DNA of 5,921 nt from Peptostreptococcaceae bacterium (lineage in GTDB: Bacteria > Bacillota_A > Clostridia > Peptostreptococcales > Acidaminobacteraceae). The translations under genes and the position numbers were made by a program. The notes below the pieces were generated by a model. It saw only the letters and a program-made list of their open reading frames with translations, was not told where the DNA came from and ran no database searches. Every line of letters begins with the position of its first letter. The stretch's first letter is position 1. The stretch lies in the NCBI GenBank assembly GCA_013619035.1, contig JABXKX010000485.1, forward strand, positions 1 to 5,921, written 5' to 3'. Below, piece after piece: positions 1-5,790 of this stretch.

Positions 1-1
1 A

Positions 2-115
2 GATAAGAGAACAAATGCTATTAGTAAGTATATGGCAAATGATGGGAATGTTACTTATGAGGCTGTTTCTTACGCCTTATACTATTTTTTACATTCTATT
101 TCAAAGAGCTTGTAA
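2..115 (+). CDS. 3' end of an unidentified protein-coding gene (partial)
   Basis: An open frame enters from the left edge of the window and ends at TAA 113-115, giving 37 residues that start DKRTNAISKYM and end FLHSISKSL. The composition, with mixed charged and aromatic residues, resembles a real protein tail more than the other two plus frames do. One of those stops immediately and the other is a run of hydrophobic and Met residues ending at 123-125. I do not recognise the family. No terminator follows directly; the first one downstream is at 263-289. It could be a genuine C-terminus or a fragment of a decayed gene. The call rests only on the open frame and its composition. Confidence 0.35.
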   Translation, partial: DKRTNAISKYMANDGNVTYEAVSYALYYFLHSISKSL

Positions 116-155
116 GTCTGTATGAACAATTGTAGTGTAATTGTTTATACATTAA

Positions 156-272
156 ACGGCAGAATTTGTGGCAAAAGGATATGAGTTTTTGGAGGCAGAA
201 GGGATATTGTCCATTGAAGCAGCAATTGAGATATTAAATGAGAATGCAGTGTTACAAAGGATTAACTCATAA
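156..272 (+). pseudogene. Possible remnant of a gene 3' end, without a credible start
   Basis: The frame is open from an upstream stop at 153-155 to TAA 270-272 and encodes 38 residues, including GYEFLEAEGILSIEAAIEIL and ending NAVLQRINS. The helix-like, acidic composition looks like a natural C-terminal segment. There is no ATG in the frame. The only possible initiators are a GTG at 168, with no Shine-Dalgarno, and a TTG at 207. The stop lies inside the hairpin of a rho-independent terminator, as expected for the true end of a gene. I read it as the surviving tail of a truncated gene, but a short unrecognised peptide or chance cannot be excluded. The family is not recognised. Confidence 0.3.
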
Positions 273-289
273 ATTGAGTTATTTTTTTT
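263..289 (+). terminator. Rho-independent terminator upstream of the kdu promoter
   Basis: TAACTCA (263-269) pairs with TGAGTTA (275-281) around a 5-nt loop, and eight T residues follow (282-289). It overlaps the stop codon of the open stretch ending at 272. It should insulate the kdu operon from upstream transcription. Confidence 0.75.
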
Positions 290-330
290 ATTGAAAAATA
301 GGTATTGAAATAGAATCTTGATATTTATTA

Positions 331-359
331 TTGACAGATAAAAAAAAACAATCTATACT
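331..359 (+). promoter_or_regulatory. Sigma-A promoter of the kduD operon
   Basis: The -35 box TTGACA (331-336) is a perfect match to consensus. The -10 box TATACT (354-359) matches five of six bases, and the spacer is exactly 17 bp and A-rich. Transcription would be expected to start near 366, about seven bases after the -10 box, leaving a leader of about 116 nt before kduD. It lies between the upstream terminator and the GTATAC operator array, and no other convincing promoter was seen in the six-gene unit. Such a near-consensus promoter should be strong unless repressed, which fits the operator lying over its start site. Confidence 0.85.
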
Positions 360-361
360 AA

Positions 362-397
362 TTGTATACATTGTATACAATGTATACGTTGTATGCA
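362..397 (+). promoter_or_regulatory. Operator array: four GTATAC-type sites at 9-bp period
   Basis: Four consecutive 9-mers read TTGTATACA, TTGTATACA, ATGTATACG and TTGTATGCA. The hexamer cores fall at 364-369, 373-378, 382-387 and 391-396; three are the palindrome GTATAC and the fourth is GTATGC. Positions 364-387 form a perfect 24-bp inverted repeat centred on the second core. GntR regulators of the FadR/FCD subfamily typically bind short dyads with GT and AC half-sites, and the gene at 2147-2839 encodes such a regulator. The array covers the predicted transcription start, so a bound protein should block initiation. That the local regulator binds here is inference; the repeats and dyad are seen directly. 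Confidence 0.75.
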
Positions 398-481
398 ATT
401 CGTGCGATATACGTAATCGTAAGAAGAGAACTATTTGGTATATTGACATTCATGAAGTTGATATCCGAAATGGAGGTAAAA

Positions 482-1237
482 ATGAACATTTTTTCACTTG
501 AGGGAAAAGTTGCTATTGTAACAGGATGTAGAGCTGGATTAGGGCAAGGTATTGCACTTAGTTTAGCAAAAGCAGGTGCTGACATTGTTGGTGTTGATTA
601 TACAGAAATGTCAGAGACCAATGATAAAATTACAGCTTTAGGCAAGAAGTTTTTGGCTGTAGAAGCAAATCTATTGTCTTTAGAACCGATTGATGGAATT
701 GTTGAGAAAGCAGTAAATGAGTTTGGAAAAATTGATATTCTTGTAAATAATGCAGGTATCATAAGACGTGATGATGCAATTGATTTTTCTGAAAAAGATT
801 GGGATGACGTTATGGATATTAATGTAAAAACAGTGTTCTTCCTAAGTCAAGCAGTTGCAAAGCAGTATTTGAAGCAAAACACTTTAGGTAAGATAATTAA
901 TATTGCATCAATGTTATCATTCCAAGGTGGAATAAGAGTACCATCTTACACAGCTAGTAAATCAGGCGTAAAAGGAATTACAATGTTAATGGCTAATGAG
1001 TGGGCTGACAAAGGAATTAATACTAATGCAATTGCCCCTGGATATATGGCTACTGATAACACAAAAGCACTAAGAGCTGATAAAGAAAGAAGTAAAGAAA
1101 TATTAAACCGAATTCCAGCTAATAGATGGGGTACACCTGAAGATGTTGGAGGTACTGCAGTATTCTTAGCTTCAAGTGCATCCAACTATATTAATGGATA
1201 TACTATAGCTGTTGATGGTGGTTGGCTTGCAAGATAA
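482..1237 (+). CDS. kduD: 2-dehydro-3-deoxy-D-gluconate 5-dehydrogenase KduD (SDR family)
   Basis: This cytoplasmic short-chain dehydrogenase interconverts 2,5-diketo-3-deoxygluconate and 2-keto-3-deoxygluconate with NAD(H), after KduI in unsaturated-uronate breakdown. From ATG 482 it has 251 residues, close to the usual size of about 253. The Rossmann motif TGCRAGLG is at 14-21, Asp39 at the end of beta-2 suggests NAD rather than NADP, and NNAG is at 89-92. The catalytic set is Asn114, Ser143, Tyr156 and Lys160 (YTASK). The block from GKIINIAS to YTASKSG and the C-terminus VDGGWLAR are, from memory, near-identical to E. coli KduD. The start is chosen because GGAGG at 472-476 lies 5 nt upstream. 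The frame stays open back to a TTG at 362, but that stretch is a translation of the operator and lies at or before the predicted transcript start. It is the first gene of the operon, with kduI 33 nt downstream. Confidence 0.95.
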   Translation: MNIFSLEGKVAIVTGCRAGLGQGIALSLAKAGADIVGVDYTEMSETNDKITALGKKFLAVEANLLSLEPIDGIVEKAVNEFGKIDILVNNAGIIRRDDAIDFSEKDWDDVMDINVKTVFFLSQAVAKQYLKQNTLGKIINIASMLSFQGGIRVPSYTASKSGVKGITMLMANEWADKGINTNAIAPGYMATDNTKALRADKERSKEILNRIPANRWGTPEDVGGTAVFLASSASNYINGYTIAVDGGWLAR

Positions 1238-1270
1238 CAATTTTTACAAGCATTAGAAGAGGAGTCGTAA

Positions 1271-2107
1271 ATGAAATTAGAAGTAAGATATGCAAATCAT
1301 CCAGAAGATTCTAAGCATTATACAACTGATGAGCTTAGAAAACACTATTTAATTGAAAAACTTTTTTTAGAAGATGAAATCAATCTGGTTTATTCACATG
1401 TAGACAGAATTATTGCAGGTGGTATAATGCCAATGAATCTTGAACTTGCGCTAGACACTGGCAAGGAATTAGGAGTAAGTTATTTCTTTGAAAGACGTGA
1501 AGCTGGTATAATCAATATTGGTGGAGAAGGCAAAATTATAGTAGATGGAACGACTTATGATATGTCGCCTAATGATGGACTTTATATTGGAAAAGGTTCA
1601 AAAGATGTAAAATTCTTATCTGTTGATAAAAATAATCCACCAAAATTCTATTTTAATAGTAGTCCAGCTCATCGTGAGTTCCCTACTAGAATTATCACTC
1701 TAGATCAAGCTAGGAAACTAGAATTAGGTGATTCAGAGAGTTTGAATGTAAGAACTATTAATCAGTATATACATCCAGAAGTATGTGAAAGTTGTCAATT
1801 GGTAATGGGCATGACAACGCTAAATACTGGTAGTGTATGGAATACAATGCCTTGTCACACACATGAAAGACGTATGGAAGTATATATGTACTTTAATATG
1901 AAACCAGAAGTTAGAGTATTCCATTTAATGGGTAAACCGGATGAAACAAGACATATTGTAATGGCGAATGAACAAGCTGTTATATCGCCTAGTTGGTCCA
2001 TTCATAGTGGCGTTGCAACAAGTAATTATACCTTTATATGGGGTATGTGTGGTGAAAATATTGAGTTTACAGATATGGACCATGTTGAAATAGAATCATT
2101 AAAATAG
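1271..2107 (+). CDS. kduI: 5-dehydro-4-deoxy-D-glucuronate isomerase KduI
   Basis: This cytoplasmic zinc-dependent cupin isomerase converts 4-deoxy-L-threo-5-hexosulose uronate to 2,5-diketo-3-deoxygluconate, the substrate of KduD. The length is 278 residues, the same as the E. coli enzyme. The metal ligands are visible as His196 and His198 in PCHTHERRMEVY, Glu203 in the same motif, and His245 in SWSIHSG. These residue numbers coincide with those known for E. coli KduI. Other family signatures are YSHVDRIIAGGIMP near 41-54, GVSYFFERREAG near 68-79 and the C-terminal FIWGMCGEN. GAGGAG at 1259-1264 sits 6 nt before the ATG. It follows kduD by 33 nt, so the two pathway steps are co-expressed. 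No defect is seen in the active site or length. Confidence 0.96.
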   Translation: MKLEVRYANHPEDSKHYTTDELRKHYLIEKLFLEDEINLVYSHVDRIIAGGIMPMNLELALDTGKELGVSYFFERREAGIINIGGEGKIIVDGTTYDMSPNDGLYIGKGSKDVKFLSVDKNNPPKFYFNSSPAHREFPTRIITLDQARKLELGDSESLNVRTINQYIHPEVCESCQLVMGMTTLNTGSVWNTMPCHTHERRMEVYMYFNMKPEVRVFHLMGKPDETRHIVMANEQAVISPSWSIHSGVATSNYTFIWGMCGENIEFTDMDHVEIESLK

Positions 2108-2131
2108 TAAAATGAGAAGTACTACTATTTT
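2101..2131 (+). promoter_or_regulatory. AT-rich inverted repeat across the kduI stop codon
   Basis: AAAATAGTA (2101-2109) is perfectly complementary to TACTATTTT (2123-2131), giving a 9-bp stem with a 13-nt loop. The left arm contains the kduI stop codon (2105-2107). The right arm ends just before the Shine-Dalgarno of the regulator gene (AAGGAG, 2135-2140). No T-run follows, so it is not a standard terminator. The stem is A/T-rich and weak. It may be incidental, or may modulate coupling between kduI and the regulator gene. Confidence 0.35.
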
Positions 2132-2146
2132 GAGAAGGAGTTAAAA

Positions 2147-2839
2147 ATGATAAATAACAAATCTTATAGAGCAAATACAATAGTTGAAGAGGTGTATGAA
2201 CATTTAAAAAGTGATATATTGAATTTAATTATAAAACCAGGTCAGATGATAACAGAACAAGAAGTTTGTGAAAAGTATAATATTTCTAGGACGCCGAGTC
2301 GAGATGTAATATCTAAATTAAGAAGTGATGATTTAGTATTTGCAATACCTTATAAAGCAAATTATGTATCACTGTTGAATTTTAGCAATATTAGCCAGCT
2401 TATTTATATGAGAATAGCCATTGAAACAATGGTTATTAGAGATGCGATTAAGATTATGAATAAAAAGACGCTTGAAGAACTAAAATATAACTTAAGACAG
2501 CAAGAAATTCTACTTGAAGATGATTTTACACCAGAAGAGTTCTATAAGCTAGATAGTAAATTTCATAAAATCTGGTTTGGAGCTACTGATAAGTTAATAG
2601 TATGGGAACAAATTCAAAAATCACAGGTGCATTACACAAGATTCAGAATGCTTGATATTGTAGTTGCAAAAGACTTTATTGCAATTTATGAAGAACATAA
2701 GAAGTTGTTGGATATTATAGAGCATAAAAAAATAGATGAAATCGAATATCTTGTTACCATGCATCTAAATGGTGGAATAAGAAGACTGGGTGACAAAATT
2801 CATAGTGAATTTGCAAATTATTTTGTAGATGAATTTTAA
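2147..2839 (+). CDS. GntR-family transcriptional regulator, FCD (FadR-like) subfamily
   Basis: This is a DNA-binding regulator of 230 residues, usual for the FCD group. The winged helix-turn-helix spans about 10-75, with the recognition segment SRTPSRDVISKL at 47-58. Arg48 and Arg52 occupy the positions that contact DNA in FadR-type proteins. The usual Val of SRTPVRE is Ser51 here. The helical C-terminal FCD domain (about 80-225) keeps the likely metal-site residues Asp136, His140, His184 and His206, so it probably binds a carboxylate effector through a metal ion. AAGGAG at 2135-2140 lies 6 nt before the ATG. It is the third gene of the operon, between kduI and the TRAP genes, so it is likely autoregulated through the GTATAC array at 362-397. 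A repressor relieved by a uronate intermediate is inference; effector and sign cannot be read from sequence. Confidence 0.88.
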   Translation: MINNKSYRANTIVEEVYEHLKSDILNLIIKPGQMITEQEVCEKYNISRTPSRDVISKLRSDDLVFAIPYKANYVSLLNFSNISQLIYMRIAIETMVIRDAIKIMNKKTLEELKYNLRQQEILLEDDFTPEEFYKLDSKFHKIWFGATDKLIVWEQIQKSQVHYTRFRMLDIVVAKDFIAIYEEHKKLLDIIEHKKIDEIEYLVTMHLNGGIRRLGDKIHSEFANYFVDEF

Positions 2840-2847
2840 TTATTAAT

Positions 2848-2852
2848 GGAGG
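2848..2852 (+). promoter_or_regulatory. Shine-Dalgarno that sets the TRAP binding-protein start
   Basis: GGAGG at 2848-2852 is 11 nt upstream of ATG 2864. The alternative ATG at 2846 overlaps this motif by one base and has no ribosome-binding site of its own. This supports 2864 as the start and removes six residues (MEEHKI) from the longest reading. Confidence 0.75.
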
Positions 2853-2863
2853 AACATAAAATA

Positions 2864-3883
2864 ATGAAAAAGTTAATTATAATCTTAATGGTATTAATAT
2901 TATCGCTATCAACGATAGCTTGTTCTAATAATGAAGAAAACGCTTCCAATGGTGCAGGAACGACTGAAGTTAAAACAACTGTATTAAAAGTTGCTTTTAA
3001 TCAATCTGAAAATCACCCACAATATATCGCTTTATCAGAATTTGGTGAAAAACTTGAAAAAGAAACTAATGGGGAACTAGTTATAGAAATTTCACCTAAT
3101 GCATTATTAGGTGATCAAAGAGCGACTTCTGAATTAGTTCAATCTGGAGCAATTCAAATGTCAGTAGTAGGTAATCCAATTGTAGAAAACTATAATAAAG
3201 ATTTTGCTGTAATTGGACTTCCTTACATTTATGATAGTCAAGAACATCAAAAAAATGTATTCACTTCAGGTGTCTTAAATGATTTATTTGCATCTACATC
3301 AAAAAATGGTTTTGAAGTTGTTGCTGCTTTCACTGCTGGATCAAGAAATATTTACACAGACAAGCCAATTAATACCCCTGCTGATTTAGCTGGATACAAA
3401 GTAAGAGTAATGCAATCAGATACAATGAAAAAGATGCTTGATTTAATGGGTGGTGTTGGTACGCCAATGTCTCAAAGTGAAGTATACACAGCTATCCAAC
3501 AAGGTGTTTTAGAAGGCGGAGAAAATAACGAAGTTACATATGCTGATCTTAAGCATTATGAAGTTGCTCCTTATTTCTCATACACTCAACATTTAATGGT
3601 TCCGGATTTAATTATTATTAATAGTGATGTATATTCAGAAATGTCAGAAGCAAATAGAACTATATTTACAACGTTAATGAAAGAAACAGTTGAGAATGAA
3701 TTTGAAGTTTGGAATAAGAATGTTGAAGCTGCTAAAGCAGTAGCAATCGAAAATGGTGCAACCTTTGTAACTGTTGATATTAAGCCTTTCCAAGCAAATG
3801 TATCAGAGTTACATGATGAAGTAACAAGCAGTTCTGATAATGCATTAAAGTTGTATGAAGCAGTTAGAGAATTAGCAAAATAG
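2864..3883 (+). CDS. TRAP transporter solute-binding lipoprotein, DctP family
   Basis: This extracytoplasmic receptor captures an organic acid and delivers it to the membrane permease encoded by the next two genes. From ATG 2864 it has 339 residues. The signal peptide has MKK, a hydrophobic core and a lipobox-like STIAC with Cys20 as the lipidation site, followed by a Ser/Asn/Glu-rich linker to about residue 45. The rest is a DctP fold. Arg161 in GSRNIYT, Arg181 in KVRVMQS, and Glu220-Asn221 in EGGENN are spaced exactly as Arg127, Arg147, Glu186 and Asn187 of the sialate receptor SiaP, so the carboxylate clamp is intact. Automated naming would say C4-dicarboxylate, but co-transcription with kduI and kduD points to a uronate or keto-uronate (inference). 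It lies 24 nt after the regulator gene, which suggests one transcript. A 98-nt gap with inverted repeats follows. Confidence 0.92.
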   Translation: MKKLIIILMVLILSLSTIACSNNEENASNGAGTTEVKTTVLKVAFNQSENHPQYIALSEFGEKLEKETNGELVIEISPNALLGDQRATSELVQSGAIQMSVVGNPIVENYNKDFAVIGLPYIYDSQEHQKNVFTSGVLNDLFASTSKNGFEVVAAFTAGSRNIYTDKPINTPADLAGYKVRVMQSDTMKKMLDLMGGVGTPMSQSEVYTAIQQGVLEGGENNEVTYADLKHYEVAPYFSYTQHLMVPDLIIINSDVYSEMSEANRTIFTTLMKETVENEFEVWNKNVEAAKAVAIENGATFVTVDIKPFQANVSELHDEVTSSSDNALKLYEAVRELAK

Positions 3884-3900
3884 GAACGAATTTACATAAT

Positions 3901-3915
3901 CTTATTTAAAATAAG
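3901..3915 (+). repeat. Short AT-rich palindrome after the binding-protein gene
   Basis: CTTATTTAAAATAAG is a perfect odd-length palindrome (7-base arms around A3908), 17 nt after the stop codon. In RNA it could form a small weak hairpin directly beside the larger one at 3917-3954. Its role is unknown and it may be incidental. Confidence 0.35.
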
Positions 3916-3916
3916 G

Positions 3917-3954
3917 CATCTGAAATCATTCTTTCAGTAGGATGATTTCAGATG
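3917..3954 (+). promoter_or_regulatory. Long intercistronic hairpin between binding protein and permease genes
   Basis: CATCTGAAATCAT (3917-3929) pairs perfectly with ATGATTTCAGATG (3942-3954). One G-U pair and two further pairs extend this to a 16-bp stem with a 6-nt loop (3933-3938). The following bases TTAACCTAATC do not make a U-tract, so it is not a standard intrinsic terminator. Likely roles are protecting the 3' end of the upstream mRNA, marking an RNA-processing site, or partly reducing read-through. Any of these would yield more binding protein than membrane permease, a pattern known for operons of binding-protein-dependent transporters. The stem is seen directly; the role is inferred. 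Confidence 0.7.
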
Positions 3955-3958
3955 TTAA

Positions 3959-3972
3959 CCTAATCTGTTAGG
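3959..3972 (+). promoter_or_regulatory. Small hairpin overlapping the small-permease Shine-Dalgarno
   Basis: CCTAA (3959-3963) and TTAGG (3968-3972) form a 5-bp stem with a 4-nt loop. The right arm is part of the Shine-Dalgarno TTAGGAG (3968-3974), which lies 7 nt before ATG 3982. If folded, it would mask ribosome binding for the permease genes. The stem is short, so the effect may be modest or absent. Confidence 0.4.
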
Positions 3973-3981
3973 AGTTTAGAA

Positions 3982-4473
3982 ATGAATGCAATAAGAAAAA
4001 GATTAGATTTAATAGTTGAAATATTCTGTATTACTGTATTGAGTATTATGACATTATTGGTAACGTGGCAGGTTTTTACAAGATATGTTCTTAATAATCC
4101 GAGCGCGGTTACAGAACAGTTAGCGCAGTATTTATTTGTATGGCTGGTATTATTTGGTTCTGCTTATGTATTTGGTAAAAGAGATCATATGGCAATTGTT
4201 TTTGTAGTTGATAAAGTATCACCGAAAGTAAAACTGTTACTTACAATTATTCAAGAATTATTAATAAGTACGTTTGCTATGGGTGTAATGGTTTATGGTG
4301 GATCAATTGCAACCGCAAGGCAAATGTTACAGGTAGATGCTGCTTTACAGATTCCTATTGGCGTAATATATAGTGCGGTCCCAATAAGTGGTGTATTTGT
4401 TTTATTTTACGGTGCTAATAATATTCTAAATATGATTAATGCTTTCAAAAATGTCAAAAGTAAGGGAGAATAG
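3982..4473 (+). CDS. TRAP transporter small permease, DctQ family
   Basis: This is the four-helix membrane subunit that, with the DctM-type subunit, forms the membrane part of a tripartite ATP-independent periplasmic-type transporter. It has 163 residues, normal for DctQ. Hydrophobic segments lie at about 10-32, 46-66, 85-106 and 122-146. The family signature between helices 1 and 2 is present: WQVFTRYVLNN with Arg34, then the TEQLAQYLFVW stretch with Glu45, and GKRDHMAI with His69. TTAGGAG at 3968-3974 is 7 nt before the ATG and lies partly in a small hairpin. The gene ends 2 nt before the large permease, so the two are almost certainly translationally coupled, as their stoichiometric complex requires. 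The substrate is set mainly by the binding protein and the large subunit and cannot be read from this gene. Confidence 0.92.
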   Translation: MNAIRKRLDLIVEIFCITVLSIMTLLVTWQVFTRYVLNNPSAVTEQLAQYLFVWLVLFGSAYVFGKRDHMAIVFVVDKVSPKVKLLLTIIQELLISTFAMGVMVYGGSIATARQMLQVDAALQIPIGVIYSAVPISGVFVLFYGANNILNMINAFKNVKSKGE

Positions 4474-4475
4474 TA

Positions 4476-5783
4476 ATGGAATTAGCAATACAAGCTGGTT
4501 TGGTGATGTTGGTCCTAGTACCGATATTACTGACAATAGGTGTTCCAATTAGTATTAGTATCGGTTTATCCTCTACTGTATCTATGTTATTAATACTACC
4601 TTTAGAAAGTGCAATGATAACATCAGCACAACGTTTATTTATAGGTACCAACTCATTTTCTTTATTAGCAATACCGTTCTTTATTTTAGCAGGAAATATA
4701 ATGAATAATGGTGGTATAGCAATTAGACTAGTTAACTGTGCAAAAGTAATAAGCGGAAGATTACCTGGAGCTTTAGCTCAATCTAATGTAGTTGCCAATA
4801 TGATGTTTGGTGCAATTAGTGGATCTGGCGTAGCTGCAGCAGCTGCTGTTGGTGGTACTATGGCACCACTAGAAGAAAAAGAAGGTTACAGCAAAGAGTT
4901 TAGTTCAGCAGTTAATATTGCAAGTGCACCAGCAGGGATGCTGATCCCACCTAGTAATACACTTATAGTTTTTTCAACAGTTGCTGGAAGTGTTTCAATA
5001 TCAGCATTATTCATTGGTGGTTATATACCAGGAATATTATGGGGATTAGGTGTAATGGTTGTCGCAGCAATCATGGCTAAAAAAGAAGGTTACATATCTT
5101 CAAATAAAGTACCATTTAAAGAAAAAGTAAGAGTTTTTTTAGATGCATTTTTAAGTTTATTATTAATAGTGATAGTGATTGGAGGTATTCTAAAAGGAAT
5201 ATTTACAGCAACTGAAGGATCTGCAATAGCTGTTGTATATTCTCTTATACTGTCATTATTTTATAAGGAATTAACAATTAAGGATTTACCCGATATTTTA
5301 TTAAATTCAGCAAGAATGACTTCAATTGTTATTTTTATGATTGGTGTGTCTTCTATAATGTCTTGGGTAATGGCATTTACAAATATTCCACAAATTGTAG
5401 CACAAGGACTTCTAAGTATCACAAATAATAAAATCATTATTCTAATGATTATGAATGTGATTATTTTAATAATTGGAACTTTTATGGATCCAACTCCTGC
5501 GGTATTAATATTTACACCAATTTTTCTTCCTATTGTTGAGAAATTTGGTATGCATCCGGTTCACTTTGGAATAATGATTGTCTTCAATTTATGTATTGGA
5601 ACAATTACGCCACCTGTGGGACCAATTTTATTTACTGGATGTAAAATTGGAGGAGTAACAATTGAGCAAGTATTTAAACGGCTAGTACCATTTTTTATTG
5701 TTTTGACAGCAATTTTATTATTGGTTACATATGTTCCAAACTTGTCATTGGCATTGCCTAGATTCTTTGATTTAATAAAATAA
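4476..5783 (+). CDS. TRAP transporter large permease, DctM family
   Basis: This is the transport subunit, which uses the sodium gradient in characterised TRAP systems to import the acid delivered by the binding protein. It has 435 residues, typical for DctM, and is hydrophobic along its length with many membrane segments. Both pseudo-symmetric halves show the expected re-entrant-loop motifs. The first half has SGSG at 115-118, then LIPPSN at 156-161. The second half has GTFMDPTPA at 334-342 and GTITPPVGP at 375-383. The family's sodium and substrate sites lie in these regions. GGGAG at 4464-4468, inside the end of the small-permease gene, is 7 nt before the ATG. It is the last gene of the operon; the terminator begins 8 nt after its stop. 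No truncation or frameshift is seen. Confidence 0.94.
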   Translation: MELAIQAGLVMLVLVPILLTIGVPISISIGLSSTVSMLLILPLESAMITSAQRLFIGTNSFSLLAIPFFILAGNIMNNGGIAIRLVNCAKVISGRLPGALAQSNVVANMMFGAISGSGVAAAAAVGGTMAPLEEKEGYSKEFSSAVNIASAPAGMLIPPSNTLIVFSTVAGSVSISALFIGGYIPGILWGLGVMVVAAIMAKKEGYISSNKVPFKEKVRVFLDAFLSLLLIVIVIGGILKGIFTATEGSAIAVVYSLILSLFYKELTIKDLPDILLNSARMTSIVIFMIGVSSIMSWVMAFTNIPQIVAQGLLSITNNKIIILMIMNVIILIIGTFMDPTPAVLIFTPIFLPIVEKFGMHPVHFGIMIVFNLCIGTITPPVGPILFTGCKIGGVTIEQVFKRLVPFFIVLTAILLLVTYVPNLSLALPRFFDLIK

Positions 5784-5790
5784 TTAAACT

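Noticed and set aside
305..317. TTGAAATAGAATC repeated at 2085-2097
   Set aside because: A single 13-base match between an intergenic A/T-rich stretch and the end of kduI is plausible by chance in AT-rich DNA, and no element borders are visible.
443..448. Second TTGACA in the kduD leader as a possible -35 box
   Set aside because: The bases 16-18 nt downstream (around 465-471) do not resemble TATAAT, and transcription from there would begin at or past the Shine-Dalgarno.
366..481. Riboswitch in the kduD leader
   Set aside because: The leader of about 116 nt shows only weak short pairings such as 404-408 with 416-420, and no terminator or anti-terminator pair. Operator control explains the region better.
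358..585. Minus-strand open frame of 75 codons across the promoter and kduD start
   Set aside because: It overlaps the consensus promoter, the operator repeats and the start of a clear kduD gene on the other strand. Part of its sequence is a translation of the repeats, and no family is recognisable.
946..1185. Minus-strand open frame of 79 codons inside kduD
   Set aside because: It lies wholly within the well-conserved 3' half of kduD and has no independent support.
3482..3487. Single GTATAC inside the binding-protein gene as an extra operator
   Set aside because: It is an isolated core within coding sequence, without repeated copies or a nearby promoter, and could easily arise by chance.
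3884..3981. Independent promoter for the permease genes
   Set aside because: TTTACA at 3891-3896 has no -10 box at proper spacing, and the region is dominated by inverted repeats.
4454..4651. Minus-strand open frame of 65 codons across the small/large permease junction
   Set aside because: It is antisense to two convincing TRAP permease genes and has no recognisable product.
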